64,000 bases of DNA, from positions 96,684 to 160,683 of the forward strand of contig CAJJDP010000116.1 in assembly GCA_905182995.1 (NCBI GenBank), read 5' to 3'. Below the pieces are notes generated by a model that did not search any database, was not told the origin of the DNA, and saw only the letters and a program-made list of their open reading frames with translations. Source of the DNA: Paramecium octaurelia (Eukaryota; Ciliophora; Oligohymenophorea; Peniculida; Parameciidae). The position numbers and the translations under genes were made by a program. Of the stretch, positions 47,891 through 59,388 are shown in pieces (the stretch's first letter is position 1; each line of letters opens with the position of its first letter).

Positions 47891-48741
47891 TCAGTCTTGC
47901 ATTTCTGAGTCCAATTCGTCAATCTCAGAGTCTTCTATTACTTCTTGTTTTTTAATCTCCTCATGATTTTAGGGTTTAGTGATTTAACTTTATAATTTCA
48001 GCAAATTAGCAGGTGCAATCAAATCACTATCCATCAATACAGTTGCAATATAGATATCATTGTTTTCCCAAAGATACTATCTATGTTCCACCAATTATAA
48101 ATTCAACAACAAAAAAATCATGTAGAGTATCATGAACAACCAATACAATGGGATGACATAGAATTTGTAATACAATTCCTAAACTAATAAGAATGTTGTC
48201 AAAAAACTGATAGTCACAATGTGATTAATGTAATATTTTACTTACAAATCGTTATGTCCTTTAATAATGTCTCTTGTCTTGAGGAAACAATAAATGCTTA
48301 AATAGGTCACACTCATTACAATGAAGAAGGACTAAGAATTGTTGTTTTCATACCTCAAAAATCTTGATTTTGCTAAGGCAAAGAAGAATATAGAGTTTAG
48401 TAATCAAATGGATCGAAAAGATGACATACTTGAGAGGTTTCTAGAAATTGATTTATATTGATTGCATTCATACATTTGAAAAGGATTGTGAGCAAAATTA
48501 GACAGAAATCAATGTCAAAATGTAAAGACTGACTATACTCAGTCGAACTTAAGCCTTGATGAAATCTAGATTCTGTTTAATAGTAAAGCATTACAATAAA
48601 TTTGCAGAGTAAAATTGGTATTGACATAGTGCAAAGTTGTATTAGAAGGGCTGACTCCTATATTTCTTGAATTTTCACTTTGACCTTTAGTTAATCTATG
48701 TATTATTAATCAGGCTAGACATCTATTTCTTATAGAGACAT
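47891..48741 (-). CDS. multi-pass membrane protein, 248 residues
   Basis: About five hydrophobic segments: the region after VRLSIVSLYILTLISVQF, then YVIFSIHLITKLYILLCL, SFFIVMSVTYLSIYCF, HIVTISFLTTFLLV and PLYWLFMILYMIFLLL. A 60-residue acidic cytoplasmic tail ends in EDSEIDELDSEMQD. Four introns (27, 22, 33 and 22 nt) are needed and each restores the frame, which supports a real gene. No transporter or channel signature is seen. Divergent from the CFAP96-like gene with only 29 bp between the start codons. Confidence 0.55.
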
Positions 48742-48770
48742 TTTCTTTTTATTTATATTTTTATTTTAAA

Positions 48771-49761
48771 ATGAGCGACGAAAAAGAAAAGCTCAAAAAA
48801 AAAATCCTACATGACACAGAATAGCTAGCAAAGGGTTAAAGATTTGCCTTATTCTCTTCTCCAGTCCCACTGGGTTTAGGAGATGACAGTTACGATTTCA
48901 AAAAGAAACGTACCTATTTTCTTAAATACCATAGCTCCTAGAGGAGAGAATGGCAAACCAATTACTCAACCCACTAATATGAAAATTGGAGCCCCAAAAA
49001 GCGGAAGGATTAAAAGCTCGTATTTTAGTTAGGTTTCTTTTAATTCCATTGGTGATCCTTATATGGATCCATAAAGAAAGGATTTGCAATATGAATTGGA
49101 AAAAACTAAGAAGATATTATTTAAAGATCAACCGTTTAGACCTGCATCAGGTTATAAGGAATTGTTAGGAGGGCCTTGGCCACATATGAAAGATTTTGAT
49201 ATGAAGAAGACTAGAAACTATAAAACAGCTGATGGTCGAGTTTGGTCAGCTCCTCGTAATATCACAACAAATCCAGCTAATAAGGAACTATCAAAGGGTT
49301 ATCCGCATCAAAAGGATGAATACGATAGGTTTCATTAATATTAACTGGTAACGAATCCCTTTATTCTATGATAGAAATTATAAATGGAAGCAAAAAGAAA
49401 GGAAAAAGAAGTTGCTTTCAGAACAACAGTAGCAGGAGGGGAGAATTTCAATAAAGACAAATAAGTATTTGGATTTGATGGAAGAGCACCTCCTCCAAAT
49501 AAAGAGAAGCCACATGACATGCATATTATGAAACATGAATAAAATTTCAAGCCTTCAAACCCAGGTAAAAAGGGCTTTGAAGGAGAATTTGAATAAATTA
49601 CTTATAAACCAGATCCACTGAAACCCATGAAAAGAAAAGAATGGCCTAAAGGAAAAGAACAATTCAGGCCCAACCATTTAGTCGTAATGTCAAGACCAAC
49701 TCCATCAATTACATGTTTCAAATAGAACATTAGAAGGGTAATGAGTGCTAAAGGATTCTGA
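48771..49761 (+). CDS. CFAP96 (C4orf47)-like ciliary protein
   Basis: About 312 residues, Pro/Lys/Gly-rich with no membrane segment. It resembles the C4orf47/CFAP96 family: an N-terminal LFSSP...GLGDDSYDF element like the LFSE...VGDKY start of that family, a central GGPWPH, and the C-terminal KPSNPGKKGFEGEF (compare TNPGKKGTGYGY). CFAP96 is a ciliary/centrosomal protein. The match is by motif order and is inference. Introns: 48910-48934 (25 nt) and 49348-49374 (27 nt). A further 30-nt GT...AG stretch near 48.84 kb is in frame and is treated as exon because it carries part of the conserved start. Confidence 0.6.
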
Positions 49762-49846
49762 GAATGTAAAAATCATATTTATAACTATTGATTTAAAAAA
49801 GTATTCTAGAAAAATAGATTATTGCATTATACACCTAAATCAATGA

Positions 49847-50419
49847 TCAATGGTAGACAAATTCAACTTGGGCATCTTGAAAGATTGAAATAGCTGGATA
49901 ATATTTGCCATCCTTTATTGGGAGTACTTTGAAAGCACAACCAAGGGACTTGCCTTATTCTTCAAAAATTAATTCATTATTAATAAATAACATTCGCAAT
50001 GGCTCCGATTTCTTGATACCATTTCCATACTTGGCTCCAATGCCATCATTAAACTTGGATCCATCCTTGACTCTATAGCTATATTAGCATCTATGCATTC
50101 CAACAGGATATTCAATCAGATTGAGAGAGGGATCATTGAGGGTTATGCCTACTCTAACTCCAGAACCCTTTGTATAGATGATGCTTCATACATTAATTAA
50201 GTTTATTATTAAACTATTCTCATTGCCCATGGGGGGCTACAAAATAAGAGTTTCATAACCTGATTCCTTGAAGGCTAATGAGACTTTATTACCAGAAACA
50301 ATTATGTTGGGCCCTTTCATCAATATACTTTTTTAAGGCTTTTCTAATTCGATGGGGTTATCGTCCAATTTATCTTGTTTTTTGTCTTCCACTTTATCTT
50401 CTATTTTTTCTAATTCCAT
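49847..50419 (-). CDS. SPRY-domain protein (ASH2L-like)
   Basis: About 182 residues. An acidic/basic N-terminal 30 residues are followed by a SPRY domain: GSGVRVGITL, SYRVKDGSKFNDGIGAKYG and YYPAISIFQDAQVEF. The pattern of SY-R-KDG-KF-IGKKY is closest to the ASH2L-type SPRY of COMPASS histone methyltransferase complexes, but ASH2L itself is longer. A 24-nt intron holding an in-frame TGA lies near 50.16-50.19 kb. Without it the gene looks broken. It is divergent from the next gene with a 20-bp gap between start codons. Confidence 0.6.
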
Positions 50420-50439
50420 AATAATAAATTATTAATAAA

Positions 50440-51209
50440 ATGAACGTTGCTGAAATAGGCGAACTAAAAAAGTAATTTAATTGAACTATTATTTCAGGTA
50501 ATTGACTAAGGCATTAACAGAAAATGCTCATTTGATGTAGAAAAATTAATTGCTAGAATTGAAGTTAAAAGAAACAGAAGAGCGTAATTGCAATATCTAA
50601 AAAATGAATGGAACTATTATGCATGTGCTGAATGATTTAAATGTATAAAATAATAGACCTTCCACAGAGATTCTAAAATAGCAAGATTAATTCAATATGA
50701 AATTGATGCAATATCAAAAGAGAATAGAGTCCTATGAAACCTAAATAAAGAATTTATAAACTCAGTTATAAGAAGCTCTTATATCTAAAAATGAATAAAA
50801 TCAAAGGATTACTCAACTATAGGAGCATGATTCTTAATTGCTCAAGTAGATAGGAGCACTAGAATCGTCTGTAAAAACCTTGACTGGACAATTGCAATTG
50901 TAAAGCAAGCAAACTCAGGAATTCTCCTAATAATTGGAAGACCTTGAATTCGAGAGTCAGAAAGTCAAATTTTCATAGAGTGTTAAAATCGAAGAATTAA
51001 ATGAGGAGAACATGAAACTAAAGGAAGAGTTGAAATCTCTCATGGGACAATACTTAAGAAAGACTTCTTCATCCATGTAAACTAGTGTACCAGCATCTCC
51101 TCAAAATGTTAGATTATAACCTCAACCTCCACAAACTAACACAACTCCTATTATTAAGAAATAGACACCTAAAAAGAGAACCACAACAATCACCTAATGG
51201 AAGAAATGA
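50440..51209 (+). CDS. coiled-coil protein, 247 residues
   Basis: One intron (50472-50497, 26 nt) and then a continuous Gln/Glu/Leu-rich coiled coil over residues 10-190. A Pro/Thr/Ser-rich basic tail (QPQPPQTNTTP and KKQTPKKRTT) may be phosphorylated or bind microtubules. No family recognised. Shares a 20-bp intergenic space with the SPRY gene. Confidence 0.6.
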
Positions 51210-51259
51210 TATCAACTTTATTATGTTATATAAATTATTGTAAAAATAAATAAAAAATA

Positions 51260-52740
51260 ATGGCAACTTTTCAATAAAAATACGAATCATTGAAATAGGA
51301 ATTTAATGAATTAGATATCAATGATGATGGCCGATTAGATAAGAACGAAATGTTCTAAGTTCTAGATTCTAAGGTATAACTTGTTTCATTTCTGTGTTGA
51401 TTAGATTGGAAAATAATTTGATCGAGAGATTGCTGAAGAATTATGGTCTAATTTAGATATCAATCATGATGGTAAAGTGACAGTAAATGAATTCATTCAA
51501 ATACTTTTGAAAGCTGAAGACAGTCTGAAAAGCAAAATAAACAATTGCAGAACTACTTTAGAATTAAACTATTAACAGAAAAGAGAAACAGAAGCTAATT
51601 TAGATTATTGTTAATCAAATGAAAAATTGAATAATTTTGGAGTAATGGAAGGCAGTCAATTATGTGTTATTGTGATTCAAGCTGCAAATCTCAAGGCGGA
51701 TGGAAAATAATTAGATCCTTTTATCACTTTACAATTTGATAAATTTGAAAAGCAAACAACTATAAATAAAGGCCCTAATCCTATTTGGAAAGAAACCTAA
51801 AAGTTCTATTTCCCTGTTTAAACTGGGAAGGAAGACTTAAAATTAACAGTTTGTGATTTTGATAAATACACTCCGAATATCGTGATTGCTAGGGTGGATT
51901 TAAATTTATCGAATAATGCTTTTAGTCTGAAGAATCAACAATTGCATGATATTTGGCTGGATTTATATGATGTGAATGGAAATAGAAGTGGATCTCAATT
52001 GAACATCCAAATCTAATGGGTCTATTCTAAGGTCAAATATCTTAGAGATGTACTTAACTCTTACTAATAATAAGTGTATTCATAAGAATAAGAATTACTG
52101 CAATATGAGAGAGATCTCTTTATTCTTTATGAGCCATTTGTTAAGTGGAGATAACTCAATACAAAAGGGTATTAGAAGCCAATCGCTTAAACGCCTGCAT
52201 CCATGATTCCAGTCTCATATTAATAGGCAGATCCAACAAAAATCATTAAGCCATTTTCTGATCCTCTTTTGGATAAAAATAGCAAATTCAAATTGATTAC
52301 TATACTAATTGGTCTCATAGCTTGTCTTACTCTACTGATATTGTTTTACAAGGCTCAATATTTCGATGTAATTAGAGTGTTGCTATAATTAGTTGCTCCT
52401 TATTATAGACTTTTATATCCTCTGGGAATTTAATGCTTTAAATGAGAATCGCATTAAGACTCTAGGGATCTTGTTCGGAATGAGTTGTTTCTTGGATGTT
52501 GTGTGGATCTTTTGCATAGGTATGAAATGGCTTGGTAATGATTCCCATGAGATTTTCATACCTTATGAAGTCTCCATCCAAAAAATGATCTCCATTTTAG
52601 TAATAATAAGTCTAATAGTGAGGGTAATTTTGAATTTAATTCTTAGTTGTATCTAATACTAAACTTATTTTAATTGTCTCAAGAGGTGTAAAACATTACT
52701 AATCCTTAACCTTAAAAAATACAACATAAGAACATTGTGA
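51260..52740 (+). CDS. EF-hand / C2-domain membrane protein
   Basis: About 474 residues. Residues 1-75 hold two complete EF-hands (DINDDGRLDKNE and DINHDGKVTVNE). A short coiled coil follows. Residues about 135-255 are a C2 domain (GSQLCVIVIQAANLKADGKQ, DPFITLQF, NPIWKE, VCDFDKYTPN). The C-terminal 150 residues have about four hydrophobic segments. The layout suggests a Ca2+ sensor anchored in a membrane, for example in exocytosis, cortical Ca2+ signalling or channel-like function. The C2 Asp positions look partly conserved, so Ca2+-dependent lipid binding is plausible. Introns: 51374-51404 (31 nt) and 52368-52392 (25 nt). I do not recognise an orthologue. Confidence 0.75.
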
Positions 52741-52854
52741 AAATAGATATGCAAAATACACATAATATTGATTCTAAAACCTACCTCCATAATGGACGAC
52801 CAATTGTGATTTATTGAATATTATTATTAATTATTTTATAATTGATATTCATTT

Positions 52855-53900
52855 ATGGGATGCTAAATTGGAAAGACCAATCAAATTTAAATTAGATCTA
52901 AGTATAACAATCTCGTAGGAATTAAGTTTTAGGAAGCAATTGAAAATAGCAACCCTAAATTGAAATAATTGCAACATCAGTGGAATCAATTTGAAATCAA
53001 AGACTTTGGTGCTGCTCTTAAATTCAAATAAAGTGATCCAGTCAGATTTAAAAAGTATCTTATGAATGGAGCAATCTCTTCCAATAGATGGCTTTTATGG
53101 AAAGTATCCTTATTTGTAGAAAATATATTTGAATCAGGGTGTTATGAAGCCTTGTTGAAGAGTTAACATCATCAGTTCGACATTGAAATTGAAAAGGACT
53201 TGCCCAGAACATTACCAGGTCATCAAGAATTTCATAAAAAATCTTAAGCATTATAAAATGTTCTCAAGGCTATCGCTATCTATAATAATGATTATGTAAC
53301 AGGCATGAATCAAGTCGCTGGGTTCCTATTATTACTTAGTGGAATGGAAGAGGAAGATACCTTTTGGATGTTAAATTATTTGAACATCAATCCGTAATTC
53401 AAATTTCTCTAATTATACCAAACGAATGATTCATAGAGTATAAAGTAATTTAGTTATTAGATAAAGGGAATCAATTTGAATTTGTTACAAAATTATTAAG
53501 CATATTCCATAAGCATTTCAAAAGTCAAATGCCATAACTGCATCAACATTTTGAAACACAAGATATCAACCAATATTGGTACATTTGGAAATGGATATTT
53601 TCGCTGTTTTTATATACATTCCCTTTTGAAGTGGTGCTCTACTTCTTCGATTTCATGATTGCTAATAATATTTTGGCAATTATTTCACTATCTCTTGCTT
53701 TACTAAAACACTTCCAATCTCATCTACTTAAATTAAATCATGCCGAAATTGCTTAATTTATTACTCAATTTCAAGAATGCTCAGATGTCTTTGATAGGTC
53801 AAGTCATTCAGATCACCTGTGCGTTGAATAAATCATAAGTTACGCTACCCAATTTCACGATTAATTGGGATTTTAGAGATTAGAAGAAACATTGCAATGA
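52855..53900 (+). CDS. TBC-domain Rab GTPase-activating protein
   Basis: About 338 residues, almost all TBC domain. Visible motifs: RWLLWK in the first helix, the arginine-finger motif IEKDLPRTLPGH, then YVTGMNQVAGFLLLL, and the C-terminal helices ending LYTFPFEVVLYFFDFM. TBC proteins speed GTP hydrolysis by Rab GTPases. The glutamine finger, normally YxQG, reads YVTG, so Thr replaces Gln. The start MGCQIGKT fits N-terminal myristoylation plus palmitoylation, suggesting membrane attachment. One intron, 53438-53466 (29 nt), restores the frame. It ends 42 bp before the stop of the convergent MORN gene. Confidence 0.85.
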
Positions 53901-53942
53901 AATTTATAACATATTTCCTTAGTTACTTAATTAGTATAATAA

Positions 53943-55249
53943 TCATAATTATGTTTCTCCCAATGACGGTTAAACATAAGAATTCCAATCTTTTGGTTTC
54001 AAATCAATGTTCTGTTCACTAAGATCCAACCACTTGATCCTTTTGCCATTATCCCACATTCCCAACTAACTCTTTCCATTAGGTAGTATGTATCTACCTT
54101 TCCCTTATTATTTGCCGTTAGACCAATATCCTTCGTATTTCTAATAAGACTCAACTAATAATCATACCCTTCCATCCGGCCATGTGTAAATGCCATAACC
54201 ATGTTTCTTATCATTAACATACTGGCCTTCATATTGTCTTCCATCTTTCCAATAGTAGATCCCACGTCCACTCATCTGATTATTTGACCATTATCCTTCG
54301 TATCTCTAAATTAAATAAGTTTCAATACCCTCCCATCAGGCCAAGTATACACTCCAAATCCAGACAACTTATTCTCACTCCAATTTCCAATATACACTGA
54401 TCCATCACTCCAGTAATACTTCCCTTATCCTTCTTTCTTGCCATACTAATATCTCCCCTCGAATCTTGCTTAATCAGCCCACGTTTCAATTCCAACTCCA
54501 TGTTATAAATCATCCATCCAATCTCCTTCATACTTTGCTCCATTCGTATGAATATAAACACCTTTCCCACATGCTTTATCATCCTTCCAATCTCCTTCAA
54601 AGTAATCCCCATCTATATGCCAGAATTTCCCCTTCCCATTGGCTCTATTGTTTTTCCACTCCCCTTCATACTTTGCTCCATCACTCCAAATTTGAACTCC
54701 ATACCCATCTCTGCTCTATCCAACCCATTCTCCTTCATAGTATGCTCCGCTCTATTAAAATAATATTTTCAACACTTTTCTACCTTAAATTGATGACGAG
54801 CCCTCTTCTCTCTAACCGTATTCTCAGACTTGGGAACCTAAACATCATTAAGATCCTCTTAATTCCTTAGCATCATCTCGTTTTTTCTCTTCTTGCTATC
54901 TGCATTTGACTCTTTTTATCGTTTTCATAAATACCATTAGTCATGATCACTTGAACTTATGGAGTTTCAACTGGTTGGGCCCTGGTTTGTTCAGCATAGA
55001 CAATAGCCTCATTTTTTTTAGGAGGATCCAAGTTCAAATATTGTTGTACTATCGGACTTTAGCCATCCTAGTTCTTTTCCTCAAGGTCTTAAAAATTATA
55101 GTTAAAATCAATTTACGATCCTCATCTTCCTCCTCATTTGGTTGTTGCGAGTATTGATTCATTTGAGGGTTCGATTGTTGTTATACCTCGCTTATTAGGA
55201 CTTCTTCCTTTTTCTAACAATTTTAACAGGTTGCACAATTACTTCCCAT
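53943..55249 (-). CDS. MORN-repeat protein
   Basis: About 390 residues. The N-terminal 140 residues are polar and Gln/Glu-rich with a start ([11 protein letters not shown]) suited to myristoylation and palmitoylation. The remainder has about eight MORN repeats of the form YEGEWxxxxxxGxGxxxxxDG, for example [22 protein letters not shown] proteins bind phospholipids or act as cortical and ciliary scaffolds. Five introns are inferred: 54141-54167, 54306-54328, 54752-54783, 54912-54934 and 55088-55116; each keeps the repeat register. Divergent from the SFI1-like gene with 30 bp between starts. Confidence 0.85.
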
Positions 55250-55279
55250 GCTTTTCTAAATTAATATTAATCAATTAAT

Positions 55280-56644
55280 ATGAATTCGAATTCAAAATCT
55301 TTATCTAACTCGATAAAGAAGGATCTCTACCAACAAGCATGCAAATTGAAGGAGAACTCTATTGACAGCGAAGCTGAATCCTAGCTCAATGAACTGATAG
55401 ACTCACTTAAAACATCTGAGATTATTCAATAGGTTGAAGCCCAAAGAGAATGGTTACACAAAATATTCTAAGCTTGGAGACTACAAACTGCAAAGACTTA
55501 TAATGTATATCAAGTGGCGAGTTTTATAGAAATAAAAAAAAAGAAATGGTTGAAAATGCTCTTTAAGCTATGGCATGAATATATCGAATCAATTCAAATT
55601 AGACAAGTCTTGCTTTTCAGATTCTAAACCAAAAGAGAAAAAATACTCAAAGGCACATTAATCAAAGCCTGGGCTTAAGTTGTTTCAAATTTACAACAGA
55701 AATAAATATATAAATACGATGCTCAATAATTATACATAAAGAACACAAAGAACAAGTACTTTTAAGGCTGGCGTCGATTCATCTAAAGAACATAAAATGA
55801 TTTAATTGCTTAACAAGATTTGGTTCATCAATAATAAATGAAATTATACTCAAAGTACTTTGGCATTATGAAATGCAAGTTACATTAAACAGAAAAATAC
55901 TTAGAATAATACGCAATAAACAAATAAAAATAAAGGGTCTTAAAGGTTTTTTAATTTTGGTTCTAATATGCTTAATATCAGATCAATTAAAGAATATAAA
56001 TTAAAGAGTTTATCAAAAAGCGGAATCTATAACTCTTGTTTGAAATTATTTCTTATTTAAGAAATTAAACTGAAAAGCATATGATTTATAGGAGACAAAA
56101 ACAATTGGCTTATTTGGGGAGGTGGAAAATGCTCATGCAAAAGTCTTTTAATATTTTACTAAAATATAAAGGATCGCAATAAAGCAAACGATATTTAAAA
56201 AAGATTAGAGAAGATAATCTATTGAAGTAAGCGATATATACTCTAAAAGATACTAAAAATTTGGTTTAGAAATATAAAGATATCGAAAAGTGTCTTACTT
56301 AAAAGAAAATGAAATAACTATTCTATTATTTATAAAATTATACATAAAAGCAAAAATATAAAAGATACTCATTAGAATTTGCATTATTATTCAGAAGTAA
56401 ATCATTATAGAAATAGTTGTTTTCACTAATTAAATTATATCATAATTATCGAATAAAAAAAAGAGATATGAATGAGAAAATGATGCAAGTACATTTAGTC
56501 AAATTATGTAAGAGGATATTACAGAAATGGAAGGAACACAATCAAAAATCTCATCAAAAAAAGCTTATTAAATAATAAATCGAATTCAGTAATTAATATA
56601 GAATAAAATAACAAATATTCAGAAAAATGTCAAAAAAAAAATGA
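55280..56644 (+). CDS. SFI1-like centrin-binding repeat protein
   Basis: 454 residues in one exon. After a 60-residue acidic head it is a long, very basic helix with spaced Trp/Leu/Phe motifs at roughly 30-residue intervals (KIFQAWRLQTAK, MLFKLWHEYIES, TLIKAWAQVVSN, KYFQGWRRFIQR, VFQFWFQYAQYQ). This is the pattern of Sfi1 centrin-binding repeats. In Paramecium, Sfi1-like proteins with centrins build the infraciliary lattice and basal-body-associated fibres. The link to a particular structure is inference. Its TGA is only 4 bp from the stop of the convergent gene. Confidence 0.7.
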
Positions 56645-56648
56645 TGAT

Positions 56649-58070
56649 TCAATATTTTTTATATTATAATTTTTTAAGTTTTCTCTAGAATGCTTATTGC
56701 GCTTATGAGAGTTCAAGATCTTTAATTATTTAGTTATTAAATCCAACCTAAGTCAATTATGTTATTTTCTTTTTGCTATCTGCTACAGGACTTACTCTCT
56801 CTTCTAAAAATTTAAAATATATTTTGCTATCACTGGTCTTGATATCCATAATATTGATTGGAGGTGATAGTTCTTTTGTTTTAAGTTCTGGCAATCTGAG
56901 ACGATTATTGAATCCTTTTTTGTTTTGTTTTTCTATACTAATATTTCTAACTAGTTTTCTTCTGTATTAATTCCATCTCTTCTTCTCCTCATGTAAATAT
57001 TGAATATCGAAATCATCAGGATATCGTTTTAATTATTATTTATAAATTTAAATGACTTCCATAGTCAAAATCTTCTTAATGTTAAATGCACTTATTGTTA
57101 TTATTTCACTTGGAATGGATGTTATATAAGAAACATCAGATTCAATCTCGTTTAATATTGCATAATCTCCAAATACATCGTAATCACCTAATTCATCAAT
57201 ATCATAAAAGACATCCTTTTATTATTAAGTAATTTCATCTCTAGAAGTTATGCTGCCACATTAGAACTTTGTCTTTCTTATTACTTAGACACATCCTTAT
57301 TTAATAATATACATGCTGTGTGGTTCAGTGCCTTACTTTATTAATATCGTTTAAGAAGGAAAATGTTCTATGGTACATTTAGTGGAGATTTACACTAGCA
57401 TGGATTTCTAAACCATAGAAAAGATCGGCACTCTTTCTAAGAATGACAATAATTTATTTAAATTGGCTGTCTGCATCTCCTATTTATTATCCTTATTTAG
57501 ATATTCATCAAATGTCTCTTTCGTCAAGACAATTAAATCACTCTTTTCTGCTGCCATAACTGCAGCTGTTCTTTTGGAATTATAGAGTAATGATATTTCA
57601 CCAAAAGCATCTCCTTTACGCAAAATAGCGATTTCTTTCTATCTAAATATTGAAACCTTACTAATTGCATAAAATTTCTAAATTCTGTAGGCTCTTCTAT
57701 GAAAACCTTTACACTCCCACTTAGAATCACATAAAATGCATCACCTGTTTCACCTTATTAAAATATATATTCTCTTTTATTATATGTCTTAAGAAATAAG
57801 TGTTTACACAAGTCTAAGAAATTTGGCTTATCTTTGTATTACTTCAAAAACTAGATTTCCTTTTCAAATCATAAATCATAAGTTACTCCTGCAATTTAAG
57901 CAATATCTTAACATATTATTTAGTTTCTTCTTTCTAAAGGTACTTACAGAAGTAATCTCATCTTTTCTATTTGATAAACAAATGTCTTGATATTGTTTTG
58001 ATCTTCCGCAGTAAAATCTTGGACTTTAAAAATATTGATAATTTTTACATTCGTCTTAGCCTTAAAGCAT
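56649..58070 (-). CDS. protein with two cyclic-nucleotide-binding domains
   Basis: About 448 residues. The first CNBD (about residues 75-195) has GETGDAFYVILSGSVKVFI and a phosphate-binding cassette FGEISLLYNSKRTAAV that keeps the Glu and Arg needed for cAMP/cGMP binding. The second (about 205-330) has GTEPHSMYIIKQGCVQVI and a degenerate cassette, FGDYAILNEIES, lacking the Arg. The C-terminal 110 residues are basic and coiled. There is no kinase or channel region, so it is a regulatory or sensor protein. Introns: 57639-57661, 57860-57886 (3n, removes an in-frame TGA) and 58024-58048. The first 132 bp of this gene recur at 59257-59388 in the duplicated block. Confidence 0.8.
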
Positions 58071-59255
58071 GTTAATATTAAAATTAACTATTAAATTAAG
58101 CAGTTATTTTTTGATAAATAACTGAAAAAATATAAACACTTAAACCTTGAGAAATATAGATAATAATAGAAGAACTGATGGATATGAACTATTAAATAAT
58201 ATATTCATAATTATAATAAATACAGAATTTAAAGATTTACTAAATTTTAGGAGATAGCGTTTATGTTTCTAAGACTCTTATTTGAAATCAAATAATATAT
58301 TATAATGATTAAACATGTTGTTATAGCTTTCCTAAAAAATTATTAGAACAGACTTTTGAAAATCCATAAGAGACAAAGTTAAAGAATAAATTAACAGAAG
58401 AATTATATTTTAGACCCTGTTACATAAGAGATATTTTAATCAACTACACAATATTTATTATTTAAATTAAATATCCAATCTGCCTTAATAGTATTTATTA
58501 AAGGTAGGATTCTCAATCTATCCTAAAGCAGTTCAATCCGATCTACATTTGAATTCCGCTCTGATATTTGAATCAATTATCTTAATAATATTAGGTGCGT
58601 TTAAAAAATGTCCTCTTTTGTATTTTGGTTTAATAAACTTAAATATTTATTAAATAAAATGATTCATATTTTAAACTTTATAGTAAGTTTGGCATTCACT
58701 TGGATTACGTATTTTATTTACAACGCAAGAATAATGAAGTATGAAAGATTTACTGAGTATGTTTTCAGTTTTATCAGAAGATTTCTATTTTATTCTGCTT
58801 TCGTATTTATTTTCCCCTTGCTTTTTTTCGATGTTATCGAATTACAACATCATTAATACTTAGAGGATGATAATTATTCAAAACTTATAAAGCAAATCGA
58901 TCAATTACCCAACTATTAAAGAGAATCAATCTCAGCATATCTAAATAATGAATTCTCACTACAATATAAAATTATATTCTTGATTCCATTATTATTCGTT
59001 GCCAAAGAGCTTTAAGAAATATACTATAAAGATCTTGAAGAATCATAAATAGCTTAAATTGGTCTTAGCAGTAATGCACCCCCTCCTCCTTTGGTTTTGT
59101 AACCTAAACTTATTTCTGAATATGTTCCTTAAAAAAATGAAGAAATTTTGCAGATTGAAAGTTTTTACAGAAATCAAAACTAATTTGAATAAATTAAATT
59201 GAACGATGAGGTTAAGAATAGTAATAGTAAATCCAACTAAACAGATTTAATAAAT
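57939..59255 (+). repeat. 1317-bp direct duplication, copy 1
   Basis: Appears identical to 59257-60573 base for base, with a single N between. It carries the 5' end of the CNBD gene and the 5' part of the multi-pass membrane gene. Most likely the same DNA present at the ends of two contigs that were abutted instead of merged. Confidence 0.9.
58608..59255 (+). pseudogene. truncated duplicate of the multi-pass membrane protein gene
   Basis: Identical to the first 648 bp of the frame starting at 59926. It is cut by the N at 59256. A real second gene is unlikely because the truncation coincides with the gap. Confidence 0.7.
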
Positions 59256-59256
59256 N
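59256..59256. other. assembly gap (single N) between identical 1317-bp copies
   Basis: Single N with the direct repeat on both sides. Removing one copy yields one continuous CNBD gene and one continuous membrane-protein gene. Confidence 0.9.
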
Positions 59257-59388
59257 GGTACTTACAGAAGTAATCTCATCTTTTCTATTTGATAAACAAA
59301 TGTCTTGATATTGTTTTGATCTTCCGCAGTAAAATCTTGGACTTTAAAAATATTGATAATTTTTACATTCGTCTTAGCCTTAAAGCAT
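59257..59388 (-). pseudogene. duplicated 5' fragment of the CNBD gene
   Basis: Exact copy of the start of the gene at 58070, ending at the N. Part of the duplicated block and probably an assembly artefact. Confidence 0.75.

Noticed and set aside
50160-50195. In-frame TGA in the SPRY gene as a selenocysteine codon or pseudogene stop
   Set aside because: A 24-nt GT...AG intron containing the TGA restores the frame and the SPRY motif, so no recoding or decay is needed.
53438-53466. 16-nt and 22-nt alternatives within the TBC gene intron
   Set aside because: Only the 29-nt intron rejoins the TBC frame. The shorter options give early stops.
54466-54870. Plus-strand frame of 134 residues, rich in Pro, Ser, His and Leu
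   Set aside because: It is antisense to the MORN repeats. The periodicity comes from the repeats on the other strand.
57860-57886. In-frame TGA in the CNBD gene as a nonsense mutation
   Set aside because: It sits inside a canonical 27-nt intron with proper splice ends.
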